DNA of 64,000 bases from NCBI RefSeq assembly GCF_002775205.1, contig NC_036447.1, positions 5,134,501 to 5,198,500 on the forward strand, read 5' to 3'. The notes below the pieces were generated by a model. That model was not told the DNA's origin and did no database searches. It worked only from the letters and a program-made list of their open reading frames with translations. Both the position numbers and the translations under genes were made by a program. Origin of the DNA: Xiphophorus maculatus (Eukaryota > Chordata > Actinopteri > Cyprinodontiformes > Poeciliidae). Positions 1-11,200 of the stretch are shown piece after piece; position 1 is the stretch's first letter; every line of letters starts with the position of its first letter.

Positions 1-45
1 GGGCGGTCCAAGACTGTATGAGGCCTTGAGCAGAATTTGACTTAG

Positions 46-417
46 GGGTCAGAAAACTCAACTTTTGATTTGAAGAAGACGGCATTAGAAGACAGTAGCC
101 ATGAAGAGAGCGCTGTCCTAGGGTACAATTTCTCCAATTGTCCAAAAGAACAAACTTCTCCGGCTGGGGAAGTTCGCTCTGCAGTAGAAAACGTTCTCTC
201 AGAAACCACAGGGATTATCGTGGAGGAGACAGAAATTGCATTTTCTCTCCAAAAAACCAAAAATATATGGGAAACACTTTTGTTGTTATTTTTAGGTTTG
301 TGTTCCTTATTCTTTCAGTGGGGTCTTATTTACTGTGGAGGTATTTCCAGGTTTTTATTTTTCTATATTTTGTCTGTGGACTTGCTTATTTGTTGGGAAC
401 ATCAAGCCAAGCACTGA
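46..417 (+). CDS. possible C-terminal exon of an unidentified plus-strand gene
   Basis: A frame stays open from the GGG after a TTGACTTAG acceptor-like sequence at 45 to a TGA at 415-417. The predicted 123 residues are an acidic, Ser/Glu-rich stretch with alternating charge (SPAGEVRSAVENVLSETTG), then a strongly hydrophobic run that starts at NIWETLLLLFLGLCSLFF and ends in a short polar tail. That layout suggests a tail-anchored or type I membrane protein terminus. An AATAAA lies about 185 bases beyond the stop on the same strand, which fits a 3'-terminal exon converging on znf638. I do not recognise the family. It could also be a chance open frame: the hydrophobic part overlaps a TTATTTTTAG sequence that itself resembles a splice acceptor. 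Confidence 0.3.
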   Translation, partial: GSENSTFDLKKTALEDSSHEESAVLGYNFSNCPKEQTSPAGEVRSAVENVLSETTGIIVEETEIAFSLQKTKNIWETLLLLFLGLCSLFFQWGLIYCGGISRFLFFYILSVDLLICWEHQAKH

Positions 418-600
418 GCGTGGAGTAAACCCACAACTACTACATGACAGAAAGGCAATAATCTTTTTTGGCTGTCAAGCAGATCCTGAATTCCAGAAAT
501 TACAACCCGTCTGTCTTCCAAGGCTAAACTGACAATTCAAAGAAAAAAACCTCTTAGGGTTTGTACATTTTGAGTGTGAGTTTTTGTTTTGGGTTACAAA

Positions 601-606
601 AATAAA
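601..606 (+). terminator. candidate poly(A) signal AATAAA
   Basis: A canonical AATAAA follows the TGA of the open frame ending at 417. If that frame is real, cleavage would fall near 615-635. The motif is common by chance in AT-rich DNA, so support comes only from its position. Confidence 0.3.
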
Positions 607-1344
607 TCACATCTGAAAGCAAGTTAGTCATTTATTTAGTGGGCTACCACAACTAACCAGCCCATCTGCAAGTTTCACCAAGTTAAATTTGAGACCTTTT
701 GTAACCTTTTTAAATACCCAAATTTTTAAAACTTGCAAGAATGACAATAAATAACTTAGTTAATAACATGTAAGGGATATTGGATAGCAAGACCTTTTAT
801 TAATTCCTTAAATAAACAGCAGAAATCTAGCATGGAGGAATTAGACTTTTTCTTGTCAGTGTATAAATAAATCCAACACGTCAAATTAATAATTTCTTTG
901 ATGTATGCCCTTGTGCCAATTTAAAAAAGAAAGTATAAAAAAGGGAAGAAAGGAAAAGGCAATAAAACATACAAAAATTTAATAAATGACTTAAATTAAT
1001 TTAAGAACTATAATGAAAAAAATGAAGCATTTAAACCTTTTAAGAATTCCTGACAATGAAATGAGGATTTTCCAATTTTGCAGCAAAATTATTCTTTAAA
1101 AACTTAAAATTCAAAATGAAATCTGCTAAACATCTAATTAAGCTGCTAAAGCTGGTTTTGACTTGTTCTTAAATTTTTTATTATGATTCTATACTCTGCA
1201 AAGACTAAGCACTCATCCTCAATAATGTAAATATAACCTGTATGTTTGAACCGAGGCTCAGTGCTTTGCAGACCTGTTAGGTTTCTGATCACAAATAATA
1301 CATTAATTATCTGACAACTTGAAATAACTGAAGCTGTAAACAAT
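607..1344. other. AT-rich interval between two converging 3' ends
   Basis: No coding signal is visible. The sequence is AT-rich with several TTTATT hexamers (631, 796, 1177) that would read AATAAA on the minus strand. Some may be distal poly(A) signals for znf638, so the znf638 3' UTR could extend into this stretch. Confidence 0.4.
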
Positions 1345-1562
1345 TTAGTAAAAAACACAACCCATTTATTTGTGTACAGTTTCTTCTGGAAGGAGGAATC
1401 AATACATTTTCCTTCCCGTTCTCCACTCTTCATAAAAGAACAGCCAACACATTTCCAGGGAGAAATAATCTGGAACTAATCCATGACAGAATGTAACTCT
1501 GGACCCTAAACGTGAAATGAAATCACACGAGGAGACAAACGATGAAATGAAACAGCAGATTT
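1345..1562 (-). other. znf638: znf638 proximal 3' UTR
   Basis: Non-coding sequence after the znf638 TGA (1563-1565 on the plus strand). The nearest minus-strand AATAAA is at 1365-1370, about 195 bases past the stop, so a short UTR ending near 1345 is plausible. More distal hexamers exist. Confidence 0.4.
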
Positions 1563-1613
1563 TCAGTTCGTCTTCACAGACTTCACCGACGATTCTGGAC
1601 TCAGCAGGAATTT
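1563..1613 (-). CDS. znf638: znf638 last coding exon
   Basis: After a TCTTTTTCAG acceptor the frame from NLQ continues KFLLSPESSVKSVKTN and stops at TGA. The KFL after the finger equals KFLNKLA in MATR3 and KYLSQLA in RBM20, supporting the splice join. The tail is short (16 residues) and lacks the Lys/Glu-rich extension of the mammalian protein. Confidence 0.75.
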   Translation of the reverse strand, partial: KFLLSPESSVKSVKTN

Positions 1614-2189
1614 CTGAAAAAGAGCAAAGAAGTCGAATAAGAGATGAAGATGCCAGTTTCTATCTGAAACTGTTTCCAATTCAGAATCATAAAGAAATTC
1701 TGCATTTTAAACATTTGAGAGAAAAGCATTGACCTTTCCAACCCAACAGCAGTCTGGTCTGAAAGCAAAATTTGCCTTTTATTTTGAAAGTATGGAGTTA
1801 TTTCACCGTTTATGTATCATCTGGATGACCATAGATCACCTCCATTTTAAAATCAAGTGTGGAATAGACAATCCTAGAATAAACTGACATTCTTTAAAGC
1901 AAAATATGTGAACTTTGGTGCCTGCATTTAGTTTTTTAGATTTTCTATTAATACTTTTATTGCTTTTCCTGGTCTTTAATGTTAAGTTATTTTTTCTTAT
2001 TTCAAGTATACTTATATATTTACACTAGAAACTAAACCAAAAATACTTGGTGAGATTTTGTTTTTGCAGTGAAATAGATGTTTGTTGTGGATTGTAATTC
2101 ACAGATGACTGCCACAAAATAAGCCGTCTGGACTCTACAGATAAGTGTGTTTCTATCTGATCGCCTTCATTGAACCGGTATGAAACTGA

Positions 2190-2220
<31 letters not shown>

Positions 2221-5200
2221 TTTCGGCTCACCTGAAGGTTCTCGTAATGCTTCAGAGTTTTGCAGTGGCTGATCTCTGCCGCGTTGGCTCCAGTGAAGAA
2301 CCGACTGCACACCTTACAGAAGAATCCCGTCTTTGGGACCAAATACTCCATACCTGTTCAGAACCAAGAACCCACATTGTAATCTCCCCACACATCTGAT
2401 CAAAAACACATCACTGGTTTATTATGGAAGGTTTCATACCAACTGCTGCACTCGGATCATACGGAGGCAGCGGCTTCTTCACGCTCTCCTCTCTGGTGTC
2501 TTCGGCTTCTTTTGGCTTTTCTGTGGGAGAAATAAAACATTTTAACATTTGGAACAAGAAGTGGCAGTGAAAACAGTGCAGCTGAAACAAACGGCGAGTG
2601 TTTTCACCTTTCTGCAGGACATCTGGCGGCTCTTCGGCTGCTCCGCTGGTCACAGCCGAAGTCTCTGGTTCTGCTAAAGAGAAAAATATAAACAAACAAC
2701 CATAATGATGTCAGTCATTTTCAGAAAGTCTGCTGTGCAACATGAGAAGAGAGCCACTGGTTTAAACTGAAGACCAAGAAACATGAAGGTATTTAATAAA
2801 AAAATATTTTTTTCTTATCATTTATCCAGATAGTAATAAAATATGAAGGAATTTATTTTGGAGATCATAGAACCATAAAAGAGTTTGCAAAATAATACTA
2901 AATTTATTTAGAAAACACTTTACATTTGACAAGCAAATCTCAAAGAGAAACAAGTAATGCTGTCAATAGCTCTCATGCTAACCCCCTCCAGCTTGCTCTT
3001 TGCTAAGCTACAGCTGGTTCATAACAACATAGCCTGTCACAAATACTAAGGCTAGTTAGCATAGCCCCTGACGATAAACTGTTTTCCCAGAACGGTAAGT
3101 TGTTTCTCCACCATTAGAACATTGAGCACCGTGTACACAAGATTGATTGACAGCGCTAAAGTCCTCCTCCTCACTGATTGGTTGTTTTTGGTCAAGATTT
3201 CTTAAAACAGTTATAGCGGCACAGAGCGATCTTTTCCCAGATTATCAGTCTTGTTATAACACTGTTATGACATGGTGACAATTCTAACAAATATGGAAAA
3301 AACATTTTTATTTATAAGTTACACAATGCTAGGCATTGTTATTACGGCTATATATAAGGCTTGAGACAATAATCAAGTAATATAATAAAAATGGTATTAT
3401 AATAATAATAATAATGCAATAACACTTTCTAGAAGATCAATAAACTTTATATTCTGATAATTTAACAGTGGAATCGGAAGACATTTTAAATATCCAAAAT
3501 AAACAAAACAATTAATAAAATGAATTATGAAGCAAGATTGTCCTTCAAAAAAGGGGTTAGTTGATACCAAAACACCAGACTTTTGTCATCCAGAGAAAAG
3601 AGAAAAATGATAAATCATGCAAATGTAAATTATTGAGCTTGTTTTAATTTATCATGCGATTAATTGATTTATTGTTTATTGCGACAGGCCTACACTCTGA
3701 ACTTGTTTGTGCTTATTTTCATTACCTGGAGCTTCATTCATGTTCTCCTCATCCTGGCTCTGCTGCGGTTTGTTTGACTCCTCGTTCTGCTCCTCATTCT
3801 GCGCCTCATTCTGCTCCTCTTTCTTCTCCTCATTCTTCTCCTCATTCTTCTCCTGGTCGTGTTCAGCTGGGCTGCTCCTCCTGCTGCTCTCTTCTTCAGG
3901 CTCTGCAGCCGCCGCTGTGCTGCTGCAGGTGGCTGGACCTGGAACTGCAGGAGCTGAGGAGGTGGAAACAGGCTCAACATCGAGGCTTGAAGAGAGCGCG
4001 GCGTCTGAGGAGAAACACCAGAGGTCAGGAAACCAAACTAGAGCTGAAAATAACGATTATTTTAGTTACTGATTAATCTGTCAGTTAGACAGAATGATAC
4101 CGAGTCATACACCAGCAGAGTTTAAAGACGGTTTCTTCAGTTGTACCTGGATCAGGTTTCATGCTGTCATCTGATGCCTCTGGTTGGTCCGCTGTCTCAC
4201 TTGGACCTGTGTGAACGTGTGAATCTTCTGGAGGGGCGTCTCCATCATTCGGGTCCTGACCAGAATCCAAACTGCTTACAGCCTCAGCTGTTGGACTTTC
4301 CACATGTTCTGGTTCTTTCTCATCAGATTCCTTCTCCTGGGTCGCTGTGGCCTCCACAGAAATCTGCTGGAGGAAGGAGAATCGTTCTATTATTTGGGCT
4401 GGAATGAAAGATTATTTTAGTTATCAATTAACCTACAGATAATTCTGATGATTAATTGATTAATTGGATAAGAATAGTGGCACATTTTGCATATTTATAT
4501 TTTAGCTTTTTGAATACAATAGAAATGCATTTAAAATATGCAAATAAACAATTCAATTCCTTTTTAAAATATAAAAATAAACACTTTATTGCCCAAAATT
4601 CAATAACAGCATTAATTATTTGTAGCAAAGGAAACTTCTTCAGTTTTGGGTAGAAGATATTTAAGGTCTTACTTATCTCAAGTGAAAAATGTAAATATTT
4701 TTAAATACTGCTCTGTGTGTTTTTCTTTCAATAAAACGCCTTTTTTTGAGTCTGTATACCACCGTTAACAATTAATTGATTAGTAAATTAGTTGATGATT
4801 ATTACAATAATCGAATCTCACCATAAATTTGATTAATCGTTTCAGCCCTAGTTGTTATGAGCAGGAAATTAGAGTTTTGCACATCTCCCGAAAAAAACAA
4901 AAACAAAAAACATAAATAAATATTTAAATTCCTTCTTATTGACAATAACACAAAGTGTAAACCTAAAAACGTGTAGGTGAAAGTTTAAGCTTATTAAATT
5001 TTTTGTTATTTTACTGTTTTATGCAACAGTACAATATTTTTACTGAAGCTATAAAAAACGAAATCATTACCTTCTAAACAAGCAAATGAATCAAAGTTTT
5101 AGACAGAAACGTTCAGCTCTACCATGTGTTCCTCATCCTGTTCGGTTTGGGGCGCCACTTCGCCTTCAGTTGACGTTTCCATGGAAACCGCAGCGTCAGG

Positions 5201-8200
5201 AAGTTCTGTCACGTCTCCCAGCTCATCGACGGTAACAAAGTCACTCAAGTTGAAGGGGAACTCGTCCTCCTCCGGTTCCTCCTGACAGGAAACAGAGCAG
5301 AGTTTTCCAGATGAAATCGGATCTTTCTGCAGCAGTTGATCCAGGATCTGACCTTTGACCTCTCACCTTTCGTCTTTCAGCTTCTCTGTAGTGTTCGTCC
5401 CTCTGCCTGTAACTCCCCAGCCTGTAGGACAACCTTGACCCAAATGACCTCTCGTCGTAATCTCTTTTCCTATCCCTCCTCTCCGGCCTCCTCCTCTCCC
5501 ACTCCTTCTTTTCCCACTCCCTTCTTTCTCTCCTCTCCATCTCCCTCTCTCTCTCCCTCCTCTCTCTTTCCTTCCTCTCCTTCTCTTTCTTCACCTCCCT
5601 CTCTTTTCTCTCTCTGTCCAGTTTTTTCGCCTCCTCGTCTTTTTCTTCTGCGGTGTCTATCACATCCTCTGCTCTTTTCTCCTGATCTTCCTGCTCCTGT
5701 TTCACTTGCCCCTGGTCTTCACTGGGGGGCGCCGCCATCTTGTTAGCCGTTCTTGTTCTGCACTCCTCCAGTAGAGCGTTAACCATAGCTTGAGTCATCT
5801 GAAACCAAAAAGAGACGTTAAACTGGGACTGCAAAGTTATCAATTAATAAGTTAATATGTAGTTTATAGAATTAATTACCGATTAATGATTAATTCTTAA
5901 AAAAAACAAAAACAGTTTTCTCTTGTATCAAGACGGCAGATCGTCTTTCCATAACATGAAGGAGTAAATTCTTCACAATATTCTGAATTTTAAAAAACCA
6001 CATCATTAAATTTAACCTTATTTTGTGTCATCTGTATTAAATACTGAGTGAATAAACACAAAGTTTAGGTTTTCTGACATTATTAAGACTTATTTATAAA
6101 ATATAACAAAACAGAAACTTCTTAGGTTGCTGAACAGACACATAAAAAATTTTAAAAATAGATTTACAGAAGTACTGTCTGCTTTTCCTCTTGAAGGAAC
6201 GCTAAAACTTCACTCTATGAAGTGCATTAACTCACGACAGCCCTCAAAAATCAACCATACTAAGTTTTTCCCCTCTGCTTTTCTGTCATCACGCCATCAT
6301 CGCCTCTGCAGCACATTAATAATCTTTTGTTGAGAAGTTGACGCTCTTTGTTATCCCGCAACGGACTCATTCTGCCATCTCTATTTCTGTATCAACTGGC
6401 TCCACCTAACGATGAACAGCACCACCCTCTGCTGGATGGCGGCCAAATTACAACACTAAAAAAGTCTAAGCGAATCTTGTTAATCAATTGGAACTAATTT
6501 TGATTGTAAGTTGATGAATTGTTATCATCCTGATTTTAAACCTTATTCTTCAGTAGAGCAGCTGCAGCTTCAGGTTGTTTTACCTTGGGCAGCTCAGGCA
6601 TGGCCATCTCTGGGGAAACTGATCCAGCATCAGAGCTAGGAGCTTGTGTCTCCTCAACATTCTCCACTTCTGATTCACCGGCATCTTCGTGAACTTCTGT
6701 GTTTTCAGCATCACCAGCATCTTCATCAGGTTTAGCGTCCGATGCAGGCGAAGACACAGAAACGCCGAGCTCCTCATCCTCCTCCTCCTCTTCCTCCACA
6801 CAATCGTCTTTACCCTCCCTTTCCGTCAGATTTTCTTCCTCCGTTTTCTCTTCTGTTTTTGTGTTTTCATCTTCATCTTTCTCTGGCGGATCTTCACAGT
6901 GATCTGGTTGTGATTCTGCTTCTTGTTCAGAAGGTTCTGCTGCCACTTGGGTGTCTTCTGGAGGCTTATCCTACAGCACACACATACAGGAAACACCATC
7001 AAACAGGTATTTCTAATTTTTTTCATCCAGAAGGCTTCCAGCTACTGACCTCAGCTGTCTCACAGCATGCAGAGATGATTTTGGTCGGCGGCTGAGCTTT
7101 GGGGTCTGGTTTGCGGTAGAAGATCAGAGGATTGTTTTGGATGATGCAGGGAAACATCAGGAAGCGTTTGTACACAGACAAGGCCATGGCTGTGGTCGCC
7201 ATCTCGCAAATGATCTAATCAGAGCCACAAAACACGACATTTTGTCACATTTTCAAAAAACATTCATGAAGCCTTGAGTTTAAGAAATAAGTAATCTCGA
7301 CTTCTAACCATGCTGTTGACCACAAGAAACTTGATGACCGTCCCAAAGCGGCGCATCAGTTTCAGGACCTCGGTGGAGCTACCGGGCGAGTCTGGAACGT
7401 TTTTGATCACCACCAAACTGTTCCACCCAACCGGAGCAGAACCGTCCTGTGAAACAGAGAGCAGATGGAACATAAATGAACAAGCCAGGCAGTCTCTAAT
7501 GGTAAAATAAAAGGAGTTACAGCCGTAGAATACTCACCAATGGATCCAGTGAACCTGTGAAGAGATTATAAAGAGCCACCTGTGGAGGAGAGGATTCGAT
7601 AAACTCAAAAATCTGTATGAAATGAAAACAAAATCTAACAGAAAGGAACAGATTTCCTACCGGAGTGCTGAGTCCGATCTGCTTTTTGACCAGGGTCATT
7701 TTCACCTCCGTGTCCTTAAACATGGCAGGCTTGAAGCTGTGGATCTTCACGAGCTCGTCGGCAACTTCAAGGTCAGGAAATGACACAAGAGCCTAACAGG
7801 AAAACACAAGATGGTTAACATCATCTTAACATGGCCTGAGAAAGAAACCTGAAACCTCTGCACCAGTGTTGGGCACCACAAACTAAAAGGTTAGCTGCTT
7901 TAACCCTAAAACAATAATTATAAACAGTCCAGCTAACACGCTACATAGCTTGAGCAGAATATAACTTTAATGGAAGCTAATGCTAAATCTCTAAATTCAA
8001 CCATGTTTACACCCACATAGCATATCGCCCTCCACAGGATCAAATTTGTTTTTGCGCCCCTAGATGTGGGGTTTTGCTTCAGGAAGTGATTCTTTGCTGC
8101 AAACTTATGGTTGCTAACTGAACAATTAGCAAAACTGATTGTTCAGTTATGCCTGAAACAAATATTGCTTTTGGGTCAGACTGAAGAATCAGACAAACAG

Positions 8201-11200
8201 CTGTTCATTTTCTATGGAGACTGAAATCATTTGGAAACTGAAAAAATGACAAAAGCATCCAGCTACATGAGATGCTCAAGATGTTAGAATCAAATCAAAA
8301 TTATTTTAAAGACCTTCCCTGCTGTCGATCAGGAAATTCAGGAAGTCTTTCAGTATGTAAAAGAAATTCAAAAATAAAAATGTCACAATTAAGGACAGAA
8401 CTTCTGTTTTTAAAATGCAGCATGCTAACCTTTCCGACGTGTTTTGCCAGGATGATGTCAGATGGCGCTCCAACGGACTGCACAAGCTCAGCGATGTCAC
8501 CGTCTGACCAGCCGCTGTCAGGAAGTCCTGTGACCAACACGTTCGACTTCTGCTGGGGAAGATGGAGGCCAAGATCAGAAAATGTCTGCCGTGTTTTAGC
8601 TTTGTCTCTTCTCTAGGGCTAAAGATCATTTTAGTTATTGATTATTCTATCAATTATTCTCACAAATAGTCGGATTTAAAAATTGGCACATTCTGCAGAT
8701 ATTTCATTTTATACAATACTAGAAATACATTTTAAAAGTAAATAAATTCAATTCCTTTTTTAAGTAAGAAAAAATTATAGCATTCCTTTAGTGAACGCTT
8801 GAACGACAGGTGAAAAGCTCAGTCAGTAACTGAGCTTTTCTGAAATAACAAGGCCAGTTGTTGTTTCATCAAGTGGCCTTTATTAGAGTCTATATATTCT
8901 AATTAACAATTAATTGATTATAAAATTAGTTGACAATTATTTCAGTAATCGATTTGTTATGATTAATCCGATTAATCATTTCAGGACTACATTTAACCCA
9001 ACCCATATGTTAACAAGCCACAGCTAAAAAAGGCTGGATTACAGTGTAGATAAGAGCCATCAGAAAATGACTTTACAGTACAGGTTTTAAAGAAATTATC
9101 CCAATAAATTACAACAAAAAATTGGGACAGATGACAATCAATACTTGGTAAAGGTACCTGATCGGACGTCTTCTGGTCAGTTTCACCATCTGGTGAAAGG
9201 AGTCAGAAAAGCAGGAGGTGAGAAAAAATGGCAATCTGCACTAGTGACAATAGTTGCAAATGGAAAAATTACTCAATTATTGTAGTGATGTTCAAATGTG
9301 CACATTTTTCCTGACAGTCTCAGTTTTTACTGGATGTCAAAATGCACAGACATTTCCTACCTGAGGTGTTCCCAGCTGACTCTTTGTCCTTTTCTGCTTC
9401 AGTTTTGCTGTGAGGAGAAAAAACAGTTCAGTGAATGTCGACTGTTCAGTTTGAAAAGTTAAAAACTAAAACCATAACCAACCTGTTGGCTTCAGAAAGC
9501 TGACCATCTTCAGGTTTCTGTCAGAAAGAAAAAAAAAGGGATAAAAAATAAATAAATCAGATTATTCCAATTTGAAATTACAAACAGTTTTAAGACATTT
9601 TTACCGGGTTGGAAAAAGCTTCATGGACAGGTAAAAAAAAAATTACTGAACGTGTAATTTATATTTTCTAGTTATTTAAACCAGAAACCTGCTTGTAAAA
9701 TGCAAACAAACAGATACAACCAAATACAAATCAATCAGAGGTAACTCGGGGTTAAGTTCCCTCTGCAAAACAGAACATCAGGCTACTCTTCCTTAGACTA
9801 AAAACAATACACCACTAAATAGGAGGAAGTAAAACACTGACATTAAGTATTAGCATTTATTAGTCTTTCATTACTATACCATTATCAATATATCACCTGA
9901 AAATGGTGTCAATACAACAATATAATCGTTTATCGCAATAATCACTGGTATGAATTGTTAATGTGACAGGCCTGGACATCATAACTGAAATCTAAGGAGT
10001 TAAAACAAAAGTTTTCTCAGATGGTAAAGGATCCACAGGAGAAGATCTGAAGTCCAAAACAGGGCGAACATAATTTCTCCTGCTGTGATTGCTGCAGCTG
10101 AGCTTTGCTCCTTGTACCTTGGCGACTAAAGCGGTGATCGGCTGTTCTCTGATGCAGAGTTCTGATGCAGACGCCAGAGCCTGAGCGTCCTCCGTCTTCA
10201 TCATGCACACAGACGCCTGCAGCAGATCAGAGTGTCAATCGTGACGCGTCAGCTACAGAAAGTATGACGCACTTGCTGCTTTTTTCCCCCCCAACACGTA
10301 AGCTGACCTTTTGCCCTTGGCCCTTCTCGCTTTCCTCCTCAGAGCAAGGAAGGAGAATCACGTTGTTGATCTTCCCAAAAGAGCTGACCAAGTCAGTCAC
10401 TTCCTGTTCGGTTGCATCAATTGGAATGCCAGTCAGATAAACGAGGCGGTCAGCAAGCGGCGTGCCCTGAGAGGGTGGACCCGCCACCTTTTTCTTCTTC
10501 TTCACTGGTAGATTTTTAACAGCCTGGAAACAGAGAAATCTTCCTTTAAACATCACCAGCTAACCAGATTACAGTAATTTTCAACAGTTCATTTAAAATA
10601 AATGATTTATTTCCCTTACAACAAAGAACATTTAGACTTTAGTGTTTCTTTTGCGCAGATAAAACAGACAAACTTGCCACCTTGGTTGTTTTCGTTGCAG
10701 GTTTTAGTGCCGGCTTGATGGTTTTAGTGGAGGGTTTTGTGGCCGCATGTTTGGATCCGTGACCCGCTGCAGAGGAGGAAGGGTTTCTGCTTCTGTCGCC
10801 AGAGCTTTTGGTTAAAGTGTCATGAGGATGCCTCACACCATGGTGGGAGTAACCTCCTTTAGAAAAACAGCAGAAATAACAAATCAATGATGAGAAGTAA
10901 AACTATTAAACTACTGATTCAATCCAACCTGCTGGTTTCCTGATTGAAAAACATTTTCATTTGGATCAAATTGTGCACAAACTTGGGATAAATGGATGTG
11001 ACAGAAGTTGGTTTTAAGGTTGTTGTTTTGTTTTAAATAGATTGTTAATATATTGTAAATCATATGCAGTGATTTGAATTTATATCAACTGATTCCCATC
11101 TAAATATATGATGTTTTCAATTCAGTACATTTTTAATTTGCAGAAAGTTTAAAATCAGCTCTGAAAACAATGAAGAGCCCACTGCACTGAATCCCATTGA

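Noticed and set aside
1517..1732. Plus-strand open frame of 71 codons at the znf638 3' end
   Set aside because: It is the antisense shadow of the last znf638 coding exon and its intron; the minus-strand join fits the MATR3/RBM20-type continuation after the zinc finger.
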